Below are positions 18,002 to 28,619 of a stretch of DNA of 64,000 bases, piece by piece. The notes beneath the pieces are model-generated. The model saw only the letters and a list, made by a program, of their open reading frames with translations, made no database searches and was not told the origin of the DNA. Source of the stretch: Flavobacterium granuli (GTDB lineage: Bacteria > Bacteroidota > Bacteroidia > Flavobacteriales > Flavobacteriaceae). Both the position numbers and the translations under genes were made by a program. How positions within the stretch are numbered: position 1 is the first letter of the stretch; every line of letters starts with the position of its first letter. The DNA lies in contig NZ_FQWO01000014.1 of assembly GCF_900129705.1 (NCBI RefSeq), forward strand, positions 34,222 through 98,221, in the 5' to 3' direction.

Positions 18002-18854
18002 ATGAGTTTAATTTTCGGTATTGCAGCGGAGAAATGTTTTTAAGTGTCTTGAATTGCCTGTTAAAATTGGAAATATTGTTAAATCCACAGGATTCAGCAA
18101 TTTCCAGCACGGAAAGCTCATTCTTTTGGGACAATAATTTGGCTGCCCTTTCAATCCTGATTTCGATTAAAAATTGAAAAAAAGATTTTTTGGTTCGAAT
18201 TTTAAAATAGCGGCAGAAAGCATTTTTAGTCATGTTTGATATAGAAGCGATCTCGTCAAGAGTAATGTTTCTTTGATAATGATTCATCACATATTCAAAC
18301 ACGATTTGCATTCTTTTGCCTTCATTAGCGGTAATTTTTCTTTCGTAAATATAGTTTGACAGTAGTTGTTTATCCGCTTCTGTAAGGTATTTTAAAATTT
18401 TAAGAAAAATAAGAAATCGATTAAACTCGTTTTCGGTTTTGAATTTCTTGAAATAGTTGACAATTTTTTTTGGAGCATTTTTGATAATGAAACCGTTTCG
18501 GTTGTTTTCGCAAAAAGGCTGGATGCTTTTAAAAGTAGGCAGGTCAAAGAAATCTTTTCCAAAAGAGGCCGAAGTGTAAAAAAGGGACTGCATGATGGAG
18601 GGTTCTGTTGCATTGCTTTCGCTTTTAAAAACATGGGGCAAATAACTCCCTATGACTAAAATATCGCCTTGCTCGTAGTGAGAAAAGGTGTCGCCTACTA
18701 AAACGCTGCCTTCTCCTTTTTTGATATAACTGATTTGGTTTTCTTCATGTTGATGTAATTTATCATAAAAAACCATTTCTATATCTTCTTGGTAAATAAT
18801 GGATTCGTCTCCTGATTTTGGAATTTTAAATGGAAAAACTTTCATGATTAGCAA
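18000..18854 (-). CDS. AraC family transcriptional regulator with cupin domain
   Basis: A 284-residue regulator. The N-terminal half is a cupin-like sensor (HQHEENQISYIKKGEGSVLVGDTF, then GDILVIGSYLPHVF) and the C-terminal ~100 residues are the two helix-turn-helix motifs (ITLDEIASISNMTKNAFCRYFK and LEIAESCGFNNISNFNRQFK). The sensor probably binds a small molecule such as a sugar. It is divergent from the aminopeptidase P gene and about 4 kb from the GH42/GH63 pair, either of which could be a target, but nothing in the sequence proves it. A well-formed promoter lies directly upstream. Confidence 0.92.
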   Translation of the reverse strand: MLIMKVFPFKIPKSGDESIIYQEDIEMVFYDKLHQHEENQISYIKKGEGSVLVGDTFSHYEQGDILVIGSYLPHVFKSESNATEPSIMQSLFYTSASFGKDFFDLPTFKSIQPFCENNRNGFIIKNAPKKIVNYFKKFKTENEFNRFLIFLKILKYLTEADKQLLSNYIYERKITANEGKRMQIVFEYVMNHYQRNITLDEIASISNMTKNAFCRYFKIRTKKSFFQFLIEIRIERAAKLLSQKNELSVLEIAESCGFNNISNFNRQFKTLKNISPLQYRKLNS

Positions 18855-18867
18855 TGTATATAGATCT

Positions 18868-18897
18868 CAAATATATTTTATTTTTTCAAAAAAACAA
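18868..18897 (-). promoter_or_regulatory. Promoter of the AraC regulator gene
   Basis: On the minus strand, TTG (18897-18895) and TATATTTG (18875-18868) are separated by 19 bases, an exact fit to the Bacteroidota promoter, ending 13 bases from the start codon. The leader is thus very short. Confidence 0.75.
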
Positions 18898-19117
18898 GAT
18901 TATATTATTCGCTTATTTTCATAAAGTCAGCTAATGAGATAATATAGTATCATATTGAGGTAATTTGTAAAAGTATAAAGTTGTGGAGATTAAATATTTT
19001 TGAAAGTGAAAAATATATAATTTTATACCTTAAATAGAGAGAAAAGCATGCTTATAGTTTCATTTATCTCTAAATAGTCCTTTTGTATCTTAGCAAAAAA
19101 CTTTCAATTATAAAAAT

Positions 19118-20413
19118 ATGCGATATAAATCGATTCCTACTTCCTTATTTATTGCAAACAGGAAACGTTTTTCCGAAAAAATGGAAGCTAACAGTATTGC
19201 TATTATGTCCTCTAATGACGTGATGCCTAATAATGCTGATGATGTAATGGGTTTTGCCCAAAATAATGACTTATTTTATTTATCAGGAATTGATCAAGAC
19301 GAGACCGTTTTGATCTTGTACCCGGATGCTTTTAAAGAAGAAAACAGGGCGATTTTATTTGTAAAAGAAGTCAGCGAGCACACTAAACTTTGGGAAGGCG
19401 ATTTCTTGACAAAGGAGGAAGCGTCTCGTATTTCGGGAGTTAAAAATGTAAAGTGGATTCATGAGATGGAGCGCACTTTGCAACTTTTCGCCTTTGAGGC
19501 CGATGCTTTTTATCTGGGTCATAACGAACATATCAAAAGGGTTACCTCAGAAATGACAACCAGACAAGATCGCATGATTCAATGGTGCAAGGAAAAATAT
19601 CCGTTGCACGAATATAAGCGCGCAGCAAAAATCATGCGTGAACTCAGACAAATCAAGTCCGAAGAAGAGATAAATCTTATAAAAGAAGCCGTTTCTATCA
19701 GCGTCAAAGGGTTTAAAGGTCTTTTGAAAGCGGTTAAGCCCAATGTAAAGGAATTTGAACTAGAAGCTGAACTCACTTATGAATTGATAAAAAACGGAGC
19801 TAGAGGTCACGCCTTTAAGCCGATTGTCGCTTCGGGCAAAAACGCCTGCACGCTGCATTATAATTCAAACGAAGCTGTTTGCAAGGAAGGCGAAATGGTT
19901 TTGCTCGATTTTGGTGTTTGTTATGCCAATTACAATTCAGATACCACCAGATGTGTACCAGTAAACGGATCTTTTTCTCCTCGTCAGCGAGCGGTGTATG
20001 AATCTGTTTTGCATTGCTTGAAAGAAGGTTCCAAATTGTTAAAACCGGGAGTTTTGTCCGCAGATTATGAAAAACAAATGGCCGCCTTAGTCGAAAAAGA
20101 ATTAGTTAAATTAGAGCTGATTACTGCCGATGAAATCGCAAACCAAAATCCGGATGCACCAGCTTATAAAAAATATTTCATGCACGGAACGGCGCATCAT
20201 TTAGGACTGGATGTGCATGATGTGGGATTGTATTCCCGCCCGTTCAAAAAAGGAATGGTGCTTACCTGCGAACCCGGAATTTATATCCTAGAAGAAGGAA
20301 TTGGCTGTCGTTTAGAAAATGATTATCTAATTACTGAAGACGGAAATATAAATCTTTCGGAGGCAATGCCAATAGAAATAAACGATATCGAAGAACTACT
20401 TAAAAAACAATAA
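19118..20413 (+). CDS. Xaa-Pro aminopeptidase (aminopeptidase P family, M24B)
   Basis: A 431-residue metallopeptidase that removes an N-terminal residue linked to proline. It has the two-domain layout of the family: an N-terminal creatinase-like domain and the C-terminal pita-bread domain with metal ligands visible in LLDFGVCYANYNSDTTR, HGTAHHLGLDVHD, LTCEPGIY and GCRLENDYL. No signal peptide is present, so it acts in the cytoplasm, probably on imported peptides. A 7/8 -7 box (TATCTTAG, 19086-19093) precedes it. The next gene follows after 42 bases. Confidence 0.95.
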   Translation: MRYKSIPTSLFIANRKRFSEKMEANSIAIMSSNDVMPNNADDVMGFAQNNDLFYLSGIDQDETVLILYPDAFKEENRAILFVKEVSEHTKLWEGDFLTKEEASRISGVKNVKWIHEMERTLQLFAFEADAFYLGHNEHIKRVTSEMTTRQDRMIQWCKEKYPLHEYKRAAKIMRELRQIKSEEEINLIKEAVSISVKGFKGLLKAVKPNVKEFELEAELTYELIKNGARGHAFKPIVASGKNACTLHYNSNEAVCKEGEMVLLDFGVCYANYNSDTTRCVPVNGSFSPRQRAVYESVLHCLKEGSKLLKPGVLSADYEKQMAALVEKELVKLELITADEIANQNPDAPAYKKYFMHGTAHHLGLDVHDVGLYSRPFKKGMVLTCEPGIYILEEGIGCRLENDYLITEDGNINLSEAMPIEINDIEELLKKQ

Positions 20414-20455
20414 TACCACAACTAATAATAACTACAATTAATCGAAATTCCTATT

Positions 20456-22756
20456 ATGAAATTTACCGAATCCTTTATAATTAACCTTATCCAAGAGCAA
20501 TATGGGTTAGATGTTAGCTGTAAAATCCTTAACGGATATGATGAGCTGAACTTTTTACTTACAGACTCTTTTGATAAAAAATATATTTTTAAAATAGCTA
20601 CCGAAGAACACAATCCGTATTTCTTGGATGCACAGGTTCAAATGGTAAAACTACTTGCCAAAAGTCCTATGGCCGAAAAATTCCAGCACTATCTTACAAA
20701 TGAAAGTCAGCAGGAAATAGGTCAAATAACGATTGAAGGATTCTCTTATTATTATCGATTACTCAGCTTTTTGGAAGGCGATTTCTGGGTGAACCAAAAG
20801 CATAAATCACCAGCTTTGGCTTTAAATTTGGGTAGGTTTTTAGGCGAAATGGATGCGCTTTTGAAAGATTTCAAACATCCCGCGGCCAACCGTTATTATG
20901 AGTGGGATGTCAAAAATGCCTTAGACGCAAGAAAAAATTTGGCTTGTATCCAATCTCATGAAAACCGACGTTTAGTCGCTTATTTTCTATTGCAATTTGA
21001 AACAGAAGTAAGTCCGAATATTTCATCCTTGCGTACAGCAACGATTCACAATGATGCCAATGATTATAATGTTTTGGTAAACGGAGATTCGGTTAGCGGA
21101 TTGATTGATTTTGGCGATATGGTACATACTTCATTGATCAATAATTTGGCTATTGCCTGTACTTATGCAATGCTCGATACCGAGAATCCGCTTGAAGTAG
21201 CTGCCGAAATTGTAAAAGGATACCATCAGAAAATGCCTTTGACAGCTCAAGAGCTTTCTTTGTTGTATTATCTGATTGCAGGCAGACTTTGTATTAGTTT
21301 GTGCCAATCGGCTTACAATTATTCGAAAGACAGCACGAATGAACACCATTTTATTACCGAGAAACCAGCTTGGAAATTACTCCACCAGCTCATTCGCATC
21401 AATCCTTTAAAGGCGCATAATGAATTTAGGTTGGCCTGTGGTTTTTCTCCGGTGATACATCCAGAGGACAATCACGAGACTATTCTGAAAGAAAGACAAC
21501 AATACATAGGGAAGAATTTAAGTATCAGCTATGCTAAAAAAGTAAAAATTGATAAAGGGGCGCTTCAATACCTTTATGATGATCAGGGAAATACTTTTTT
21601 GGATTGTGTGAATAACGTGAGTCATGTGGGGCATTGTCATCCTACGGTGGTCAAAGCGATGCAAAAACAAATTGCCACATTAAACACCAATACGCGTTAT
21701 TTGAACACCAATATTATAGATTACGCAAAAAAATTGACGGCAACTTTACCCAAAGAATTAACGGTTTGTTATTTTACGAATTCGGGGAGTGAGGCCAATG
21801 ATTTGGCTATTCGAATGAGCCGTCATTTTACCAAACAAAAAGATGTCATTGTATTGGATCACGCTTATCACGGAACTTCAACGACAGCAATCGAGATGAG
21901 TCCGTATAAATTTGACGGTAAAGGTGGTTTTGGAAAAATGTCTTACATACACAAAGCACAAAATCCGGATATGTACCGAGGGGAGTACAAATACGGCGAC
22001 TCTAAAGCCGGCGAAAAATACGCCAAAGATGTTGATCGTATCATAACTGCATTGGAAACCGAATCTAAAAAACCGGCAGCATTCATCTGCGAGACTTTAT
22101 TGGGAGTAGGAGGACAAATTGCATTGCCACCAAATTACTTAAAAGAAGTGTATGCCAAAGTAAGAGAAGCAGGCGGTATTTGTATTGCCGATGAAGTTCA
22201 GGTTGGCTTTGGTCGTGTGGGCACGAAATTCTGGGGTTTCGAGCTGCAGGATGTGGTACCAGATATCGTGGTATTGGGTAAACCAATGGGGAATGGGCAT
22301 CCTTTGGCGGCGGTGGTTACCACTCAAGAAATTGCCGATGCTTTTAATAATGGGATGGAATACTTCAATACTTTTGGAGGAAATCCGGTATCAATGGCAA
22401 CAGGATTAGCGGTTTTAAATGTAATCGAAGAAGAAGAATTACAGCAAAATGCGCTTGAAGTGGGGAATTATTTAGTGCAAAGATTAGCGGAATTAAAACC
22501 GAAATACGATATCATTGGCGATGTGCGCGGTAACGGATTGTTTGTTGGGGTAGAATTAGTGAGAGACAGAATTACACTCGAACCTGCCGTTCCAGAAATT
22601 GACCATATCGTTGAAAAAATGAAGGATCGCGGTTTTTTTATTAGTACCGACGGACCTTTGTACAATGTATTAAAAATAAAACCACCGATTATTTTCAGTA
22701 AAGAAAATGCCGATGAATTTGTCGATAATTTAGATGCCGTTTTTGGAGGTTTTTAA
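20456..22756 (+). CDS. Fusion of APH-type kinase and class III aminotransferase
   Basis: A 766-residue two-domain enzyme. Residues 1-330 are a phosphotransferase of the APH/hydroxylysine-kinase type, with the catalytic loop [11 protein letters not shown] and the metal-binding IDFGD. Residues about 345-766 are a class III PLP enzyme with the Schiff-base lysine K609 in [11 protein letters not shown] and the phosphate-binding NSGSEAND. Such pairs match kinases that phosphorylate a hydroxy-amine and PLP phospho-lyases (AGXT2L type) that then eliminate phosphate; the fusion suggests both steps on one substrate, for example an ethanolamine- or hydroxylysine-like amine. The substrate is inferred, not shown. 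Confidence 0.88.
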   Translation: MKFTESFIINLIQEQYGLDVSCKILNGYDELNFLLTDSFDKKYIFKIATEEHNPYFLDAQVQMVKLLAKSPMAEKFQHYLTNESQQEIGQITIEGFSYYYRLLSFLEGDFWVNQKHKSPALALNLGRFLGEMDALLKDFKHPAANRYYEWDVKNALDARKNLACIQSHENRRLVAYFLLQFETEVSPNISSLRTATIHNDANDYNVLVNGDSVSGLIDFGDMVHTSLINNLAIACTYAMLDTENPLEVAAEIVKGYHQKMPLTAQELSLLYYLIAGRLCISLCQSAYNYSKDSTNEHHFITEKPAWKLLHQLIRINPLKAHNEFRLACGFSPVIHPEDNHETILKERQQYIGKNLSISYAKKVKIDKGALQYLYDDQGNTFLDCVNNVSHVGHCHPTVVKAMQKQIATLNTNTRYLNTNIIDYAKKLTATLPKELTVCYFTNSGSEANDLAIRMSRHFTKQKDVIVLDHAYHGTSTTAIEMSPYKFDGKGGFGKMSYIHKAQNPDMYRGEYKYGDSKAGEKYAKDVDRIITALETESKKPAAFICETLLGVGGQIALPPNYLKEVYAKVREAGGICIADEVQVGFGRVGTKFWGFELQDVVPDIVVLGKPMGNGHPLAAVVTTQEIADAFNNGMEYFNTFGGNPVSMATGLAVLNVIEEEELQQNALEVGNYLVQRLAELKPKYDIIGDVRGNGLFVGVELVRDRITLEPAVPEIDHIVEKMKDRGFFISTDGPLYNVLKIKPPIIFSKENADEFVDNLDAVFGGF

Positions 22757-22850
22757 ATAAATGGGCTTAAACAGTAAGCCAAGACTAAGAGTAATCATTT
22801 GATTCTTAGTAAAAATCAGTATATTTCTGTTAAATAGAGTTTTTAGAAAA

Positions 22851-22888
22851 AAAATAGGCTGTCTTGTGAGACGGCCTATTTTTTTTTG
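22851..22888. terminator. Bidirectional terminator between convergent genes
   Basis: AATAGGCTGTC pairs with GACGGCCTATT around a 6-base loop, with A and T runs on the two sides. Confidence 0.85.
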
Positions 22889-22949
22889 GAGATTATCGTA
22901 AAGTTTTTCAGTATTAATTTGGATAGCTTTACCACATAGGAATGTTGTT

Positions 22950-25058
22950 TTATTTCCAAATAACAGCTTGAGCCGGTTGCAATGGATTTTCACCAACCAA
23001 GATTTTGCTTCCTTTTTGAATTGGAAGTTGGATTGCCTCGTCGGTGTAATTTACACCTACATAGAAACCGTCTCTCCAGTCGATATAGACTCCTTTTGGC
23101 AGGTTTTCTATAGCTACATTAGCACGGTTAAAAACAGTTCGAATCATCTCTCTCTCGAGAGTTCCATCGTTGCTTTCGACGCCTATATACGTTACGCTTC
23201 CTTTGCCCAGTTTTCGAGTGATCACTGCTGCTTTATCTTTATAAAATTGGTCTGCATAAGTAGCCAATACTTCTGTTCCTTTTTTTGGAGACAAGACATC
23301 AGCCCAGGTTCTCCATTGGTAACTATTTTCTCCGGATTTAATTTTTCCTTGCACATCAGCCACAAGCATATCAAAAAACTCCACGTCAGCTCCAATTAAA
23401 GGGATTATTGGTCCGGCCCAATTGGCTTCAAAGAAATGGCCGTTTTTATCTTTTTGACCCGTACGGCAGGAAAGAATAAGGTTCCCACCGTTCTCGACAT
23501 ATTTAGTCCATTTGTCAACCAGTTTTTGGTCAATCAATTGGTAGGCGGGTGCCACCATAAACGGATATTGAGAAAAATCATCCTCTTCAGTAATAAAATC
23601 CATCGGTGCCCCGGTTGATTTTACTGCCGCCGTATAGAAATTGCGGTGTTGCCAAGTGTTCCAGAATTCCGTTTGTTTTTGATTTTCCAAATCCCATAGG
23701 TTTTCGTGGTTCCAAAGAAAAGCGGTTTTACGTTGGGCAATTTCTTTAGGGATGACTGCTTTTGGATTGTATTCTTTGCGAAGCATTTTCATTTCTTCGA
23801 TGGCTTGTACAAATTCTTTTCCTCCTGTAGAAAGACTTACTCCATCAGTACCTACAATTCCGTCATGGTACATTTCGCTGCTTCCCAGCGGGTGTCTGTA
23901 ACGGTAGGTATTCGAAAAAGAACATCCGCCACCAAAGGCCTGCATCAGCCACATGTGTACTGTCCCGGGTTGTAGTTGTGGGTTAATGGAAGCCCAGTTT
24001 ACCTGACCCGGTTGTAGTTCCATAATACCCGTTACCCCATTGATGGATCGGTAATAATCGTTGGCCTCAGCAATTTTATAAGGTGATCCCATTCTGAAAT
24101 TATTGCCTCCCAACGTATTTCTTCCGCTCACAGGATACATGGTATAGGTGATGAAATCCATTTTGTTGGCGCGTCTAGGATCGGCATCATAGGTTACGTT
24201 GGTGAAATTGGTCGTGATCCACTGTTTTGGATCGGTATATTTTCTTAGTATTTCGGCTTGTCTGTTCAGGTATTCTGATTGCGCATCGGCGGTGAATCTT
24301 TTGAAGTCCAAAACAGCGTGTGGACTCAGTTTGTCTTCAACATAGATTTCAGTATTCGGCAATACAATTTGTTCGAAATTATTATAACGGGTGCTCCAGA
24401 AACTGCCAATCCATTCGGTATTGAGTTTGTCAATAGTTTTGTATTTGGCTTTAAGCCAATTTTGAAAAGCTTTGCGAGCTGATGGACTAAAATCAGGAGT
24501 AGCCAAGGGTTCATTGTCAATCTGCCAACCCATGATATTTTTGTTTTTTCCGTATCTTTTGCCCAATTCGGCTACGATCTGATCGGTATATTCACGGTAT
24601 TTTTCGTTGGTAACCGAGACGTTGGCTCTATTGCCGTGTTCTCTTTGGCGGCCATTGGCATCGATCAAATAGATTTCGGGGTGTTTCTCTCCTAGCCAGG
24701 CCGGTGGTGTTAATGAGGGAGTACAAAGGATTACTTTAAGGCCTGATTTTTCGGCTAGCGCCAAAGCCTCATCCAGCCATTTGAAATCGTATTTCCCTTC
24801 TACGGGCTCCATGAATGTCCATGCAAATTCGGCAAAATGGGTAAATTCAAAACCCAGTTTTTTAATGTTTTTCAAATCGCGTTCCCATTGTTCTCTTGGC
24901 CATTGTTCCGGATAATAGTAAACACCAATACTCATTAAATCGGATTTTGGAAAAAAACGCTGCGCATCTTTCTTTTCTTGGGAAAAAGAAGGCACGCAAT
25001 GGATGATGCTTAGGATTACAAAAAGAATTTTTGTCAGTAAATCGTTTCGTTTGTTCAT
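22950..25058 (-). CDS. GH42 family beta-galactosidase, secreted
   Basis: A 702-residue glycoside hydrolase with a Sec signal peptide (cleavage near CVPSFSQ, residues 21-27). The GH-A clan TIM barrel begins at GVYYYPEQWP; the acid/base glutamate is E183 in QIDNEP and the nucleophile is E347 in MELQPGQVNW. A trimerisation-like domain and a small C-terminal beta domain follow. It cleaves terminal beta-galactosides, here probably in the periplasm. It lies 48 bases downstream of the GH63 gene on the same strand, suggesting joint use on one glycan. No SusC/SusD pair is beside it. Confidence 0.93.
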   Translation of the reverse strand: MNKRNDLLTKILFVILSIIHCVPSFSQEKKDAQRFFPKSDLMSIGVYYYPEQWPREQWERDLKNIKKLGFEFTHFAEFAWTFMEPVEGKYDFKWLDEALALAEKSGLKVILCTPSLTPPAWLGEKHPEIYLIDANGRQREHGNRANVSVTNEKYREYTDQIVAELGKRYGKNKNIMGWQIDNEPLATPDFSPSARKAFQNWLKAKYKTIDKLNTEWIGSFWSTRYNNFEQIVLPNTEIYVEDKLSPHAVLDFKRFTADAQSEYLNRQAEILRKYTDPKQWITTNFTNVTYDADPRRANKMDFITYTMYPVSGRNTLGGNNFRMGSPYKIAEANDYYRSINGVTGIMELQPGQVNWASINPQLQPGTVHMWLMQAFGGGCSFSNTYRYRHPLGSSEMYHDGIVGTDGVSLSTGGKEFVQAIEEMKMLRKEYNPKAVIPKEIAQRKTAFLWNHENLWDLENQKQTEFWNTWQHRNFYTAAVKSTGAPMDFITEEDDFSQYPFMVAPAYQLIDQKLVDKWTKYVENGGNLILSCRTGQKDKNGHFFEANWAGPIIPLIGADVEFFDMLVADVQGKIKSGENSYQWRTWADVLSPKKGTEVLATYADQFYKDKAAVITRKLGKGSVTYIGVESNDGTLEREMIRTVFNRANVAIENLPKGVYIDWRDGFYVGVNYTDEAIQLPIQKGSKILVGENPLQPAQAVIWK

Positions 25059-25106
25059 TTTGGTTAGATAATAGAATTATTGGTTTGTAAATGTTTGCGT
25101 TATAGG

Positions 25107-27107
25107 TTACTCTTTTAATAATAGCATCAGGTAATGCGCGGCTGACCAGCTAAAGTTAAAAGATTCTAATCCTTTTCCGGTTAAGGGTTGATAATTTTCC
25201 CGAATAGCTTCGCCCGCTTGCATGACTCCTTCGGCATTGTGGATTAGTTTGTGAGATAATTCATTGGCTTCGGCAGTATAGCCGTAATTATACAAGCCTT
25301 TTATGCCAAAATAACTTTGGTCCAGCCAGATTGGTCCTCTCCAATATCCACCTTCGGGTTTGAATTTCGGGTGATCGGCGGCCAGAGTTGGCAAAGGCAC
25401 AAAGGTGTTGAAAATAGCCGGATTCATCATATTTTCTTTGGCCATTTTTACTTGTGTTGGAGTGGCAACTTTGGCCCAAATAGGCAGATAGCCTTCACAT
25501 CCCATATCTTTTAGTAAAGTGGTTCCATCGATGGTACTGTCATAAAACCAAGCTGTTTCCTGATCCCAAAATTGCTTTTGAATTTTTTCTTTTAAATGTA
25601 GGGCTTCTTTTTTTAAAGTCGCTGTCTCTATGGGCAATGAAATGATAGCCGCGATGTTGCTTAAAAACAATTTTTCAGCATATAAAAAACTATTTAGGTC
25701 TACACTTTCACGATCAAGAGAATAGGCTCCTTCGCTATTTTTTAAAATAGTACTATTATCAAAACGGACTGCGTTATCCATTCCGCTTTCCCATTTAGCC
25801 GCAATCAGCGTGCCATCTGTAGAACCAAATTCGCATAAACCATCCTGATCATGATCCCTCTCCTTGTACCACCAGTTGTGATATGCCTTCAATTTTGGAT
25901 ACATTTCGGCTAGGAATTTTTTGTCTTTTGATTTTTCAAAAGTTTTCCAAACAGCCCAAGCGGCCAAAGGGGATTTTGTGTTTCGGTAATTATTTTGTTC
26001 TATCAAGTGGTCTCTGTAAATACAATCAGGAATAAAACCATTCGGCTCTTGATAGTCAAACATGGCTCTGATTTGGTTTTTTGCCAATTCAGGATTGTAA
26101 TTGGCAACCGCTACTGCGTGTTTCCAACTATCCCAAGCCCAGAAGCCATTAAACCATTGGTAATTATAACTCGGAAAAAGGCCATCGTGACGCAGACCTT
26201 CTGCTGCAATTCGGGTGTTATTTTGCAGGGTGAGTACCAGCTTAGCCACTAAATTCGAATAAATTTCGTTTTTGTAGATGTCTTTTTTATTGGCTATTAA
26301 TTTTGCCAATTGAAGTTCTTTCTCTTTTTTGTTTCTTTCCAGTTCTGTTTCGAAGTTAATTTTTGTCAATGATTCTTTTTCTTTTTGCCAGGAATATTGA
26401 GGAAAAATGAAAGTTTGTGAAACCAATATTTCTTTGGTTTCATTTGGTTTTAGCGTTAGCTTTTCAATTTGGACTTTGTATCCTTCTTTTGTAATCTCAA
26501 TAGCTGTAGCATTCGAAAATTGAATGTATCCAATGGCCTCGCTTTTTGTGGAAACGATTTTTAGTTGTTGATTTTCTTTCGATAATTGTAAATCATCCAA
26601 AAATAATTTCGATTCACAAGAGGGAAATAAGCTTATTTTTTGTGAGGAGCGATTGGTGATGGTCGTTTTTTGTAGTGCAGTGTGGCCGGAAACAAAAAAC
26701 AATTGTTGTTTTACGGTTATTTTGTCATTTTTAAATTCCTGTTCCAAATGACTATTATAGCTGTTTTGGTTCACCAAAGTCATTTTCCAGTCGATAATTT
26801 CTTTTTGATTTTCATTCATCAAATGAAGGGAAATAAAAGAAGGACTGATCCAAACTCCGTTTTGTTCTGTCAATAAATAAGGTCCTGAGAAACCGCCTTG
26901 TGCTGCGGAAGATTCTAAAAATCCAAAAGCAAACCAAGCTCCTTTGTCTGAAAAGGCTAAAGATTTTCTATCGCTAGCATTGGACGGTCTTCCTTTGTAA
27001 TTTAAGCTGTTTTTGCTGCTTTCTAAATTAGGAAATTTTTTTTGGGCATGTCCAATACTAATAAAAGCAAATGCTAAGAGTAATAAAGTGGTATTCTTGT
27101 GTTTCAT
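25107..27107 (-). CDS. GH63-like alpha-glucosidase family enzyme, secreted
   Basis: A 666-residue exported glycoside hydrolase (signal peptide MKHKNTTLLLLAFAFISIGHAQ). After an N-terminal beta-sandwich, the (alpha/alpha)6 barrel shows the GH63/YgjK-type motifs WFNGFWAWDSWKHA, EPNGFIPDCIYRD, EFGSTDGTLIAAKWESGMDN and a late GPIWLDQSYFG. These enzymes release glucose or related sugars from alpha-linked ends. Exact linkage cannot be told and GH37 trehalase-like activity is the nearest alternative. First gene of a two-gene unit with the GH42 beta-galactosidase. Confidence 0.85.
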   Translation of the reverse strand: MKHKNTTLLLLAFAFISIGHAQKKFPNLESSKNSLNYKGRPSNASDRKSLAFSDKGAWFAFGFLESSAAQGGFSGPYLLTEQNGVWISPSFISLHLMNENQKEIIDWKMTLVNQNSYNSHLEQEFKNDKITVKQQLFFVSGHTALQKTTITNRSSQKISLFPSCESKLFLDDLQLSKENQQLKIVSTKSEAIGYIQFSNATAIEITKEGYKVQIEKLTLKPNETKEILVSQTFIFPQYSWQKEKESLTKINFETELERNKKEKELQLAKLIANKKDIYKNEIYSNLVAKLVLTLQNNTRIAAEGLRHDGLFPSYNYQWFNGFWAWDSWKHAVAVANYNPELAKNQIRAMFDYQEPNGFIPDCIYRDHLIEQNNYRNTKSPLAAWAVWKTFEKSKDKKFLAEMYPKLKAYHNWWYKERDHDQDGLCEFGSTDGTLIAAKWESGMDNAVRFDNSTILKNSEGAYSLDRESVDLNSFLYAEKLFLSNIAAIISLPIETATLKKEALHLKEKIQKQFWDQETAWFYDSTIDGTTLLKDMGCEGYLPIWAKVATPTQVKMAKENMMNPAIFNTFVPLPTLAADHPKFKPEGGYWRGPIWLDQSYFGIKGLYNYGYTAEANELSHKLIHNAEGVMQAGEAIRENYQPLTGKGLESFNFSWSAAHYLMLLLKE

Positions 27108-27126
27108 GTTAGCTGAAAATAAATCG

Positions 27127-27161
27127 TTTTAGTCTTATTGGTTTTTGTTATTGGACTAAAA
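27127..27161 (-). promoter_or_regulatory. Inverted repeat upstream of the GH63-GH42 unit
   Basis: TTTTAGTC and GACTAAAA form a perfect 8-bp inverted repeat with a 19-base spacer, 20-54 bases upstream of the GH63 start. It is placed like an operator. No clear TAnnTTTG promoter is visible nearby. Confidence 0.4.
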
Positions 27162-27298
27162 TAGGAGATTATTTTGTCTTAATTATTTTTTAGTTGCAAT
27201 ATGATAAAATAGAATAATTTAGGGTTAATATAGTATAGGATTTAGAGGCTGTACGGATTTGTTCAAATACAGAAAAGAGGATGATTGTTTTGTAATAA

Positions 27299-27334
27299 AA
27301 AAGAGGCTGTCTTTATTGGGACAGCCTCTTTTTT
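27299..27334. terminator. Terminator after DUF4407
   Basis: AAAAGAGGCTGTC (27299-27311) pairs with GACAGCCTCTTTT (27320-27332), with A and T runs outside. It abuts the DUF4407 stop codon. Confidence 0.9.
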
Positions 27335-28433
27335 ATAAAGTTTTCTTTTGTTTTTCGACAAAATTATGAGCTTGTAATTCCAGAAGCTCGGTCGCTTTTT
27401 GTCTTTGTAAATCATATAACTTTTTATCTTCGGCGATATCAGCATATACTTTATCGTGCATCGTAGCACTGGTTTTTACCAAAAGTTCTCTTTGGTATTT
27501 GTCTTGTGACAGCGTCGTTTTTAAAGCGGTTTCCAGATCTTCCAACTTATAATCGTATTCTCCTTTTGGAGAAAGTAATTTGGCTATGATTGGTGAAGTT
27601 TCGATAGCTAAGAATAACAGCATGATAAAGAATGAAGGCAGCCAAGGCAATTTATTCAAAGCATTTATTCGTGCCATTAAACCGTCAAAACCATCAATGA
27701 TGGGTTGTGTTTCGCTTACTTTTTTGTCCAAATCAGCCTGAAGAAGTTTTGCCTTGTTTTCTTTTTCGGTAATTTTTGCCAAATTGTTTTTTCGAATGGT
27801 ATCCAGTTGAGTTGAAGCGAGATTGTGTTTGGCTATTTTTTCTTTAAAAACGGGGCCTTTGCCTAATTTCATGGTTCCTTTGGTTCCTTCGGCTTCCGTG
27901 ATATAGGTTTCATACAGCGTATTGACTTCTTTCTCTTTTTTGGCGATGTCTGATTTTAAACTGTCAATTTCCGCTTTGTTTTTATCTAAATCCGTTTGGA
28001 AATAAGTAGCGACTTCTTTTTTGTTTTCGAGAGCCATCGCATTTTTTTCTTTCAATAAAACGGTGTTGATTTCCTTTTCGAAAATTTTAATTTCTAATGG
28101 TTTTGAAATGACGATAGCGATGATAATGGCTAAAATAATTCGGGGAGTGGCTTGTAGAAATTCACTTGAGAATCGATCTCTCTTTCGAATGGTAGAAACA
28201 ATAAAACGATCTAGATTAAAAATAAGTAATCCCCATACTAGACCAAAAATTAGTGCGGGATAAATAGAGTCAAAGACGGTGAAGAGCGCGTAAGCACTGG
28301 CAATAAAGGCCATAATTGCTGTAAAAAAAACGGTGGCGCCAATGCCCACATACTTAGTTTGTTCTCCTTGGGAGCATCCCTCCAGGATGTCTTTGTCTGC
28401 TCCGGAGCAAACGATGAAAAATTGTTTTAACAT
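27333..28433 (-). CDS. DUF4407 membrane protein
   Basis: A 366-residue protein of the DUF4407 family. Three hydrophobic segments lie in the first ~110 residues and one near residue 270, with a long charged, probably coiled-coil segment between them (about 120-255, rich in Lys, Glu and Leu) projecting on one side of the membrane. No catalytic motif is visible. The family is widespread in Bacteroidota and of unknown function. It stands alone between two terminators. Confidence 0.88.
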   Translation of the reverse strand: MLKQFFIVCSGADKDILEGCSQGEQTKYVGIGATVFFTAIMAFIASAYALFTVFDSIYPALIFGLVWGLLIFNLDRFIVSTIRKRDRFSSEFLQATPRIILAIIIAIVISKPLEIKIFEKEINTVLLKEKNAMALENKKEVATYFQTDLDKNKAEIDSLKSDIAKKEKEVNTLYETYITEAEGTKGTMKLGKGPVFKEKIAKHNLASTQLDTIRKNNLAKITEKENKAKLLQADLDKKVSETQPIIDGFDGLMARINALNKLPWLPSFFIMLLFLAIETSPIIAKLLSPKGEYDYKLEDLETALKTTLSQDKYQRELLVKTSATMHDKVYADIAEDKKLYDLQRQKATELLELQAHNFVEKQKKTL

Positions 28434-28495
28434 GATTGATTTTTTTGATTGATTGATTGCTTCAGCAGTTCGCCTTTCAGGCTCTTTTGGTGCTG

Positions 28496-28503
28496 CAAAT
28501 TTA
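28496..28503 (-). promoter_or_regulatory. Candidate -7 box of the DUF4407 gene
   Basis: TAAATTTG on the minus strand, 63 bases before the start. No TTG element is found at the usual distance. Confidence 0.4.
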
Positions 28504-28566
28504 ACGCCAAAAAATCAATATTGTTGTAAAGCGCTGATTTGTTTTTGATTGTAGGCTTAAAACGAA

Positions 28567-28597
28567 AAAAGAGCTATTCATAACGAACAGCTCTTTT
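28567..28597 (-). terminator. Terminator of pckA
   Basis: AAAAGAGCTATTC and GAACAGCTCTTTT form a stem with one mismatch and a 5-base loop. On the minus strand it ends in a T run. Confidence 0.8.
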
Positions 28598-28619
28598 CAT
28601 TTATTGAATTATAATTAAC

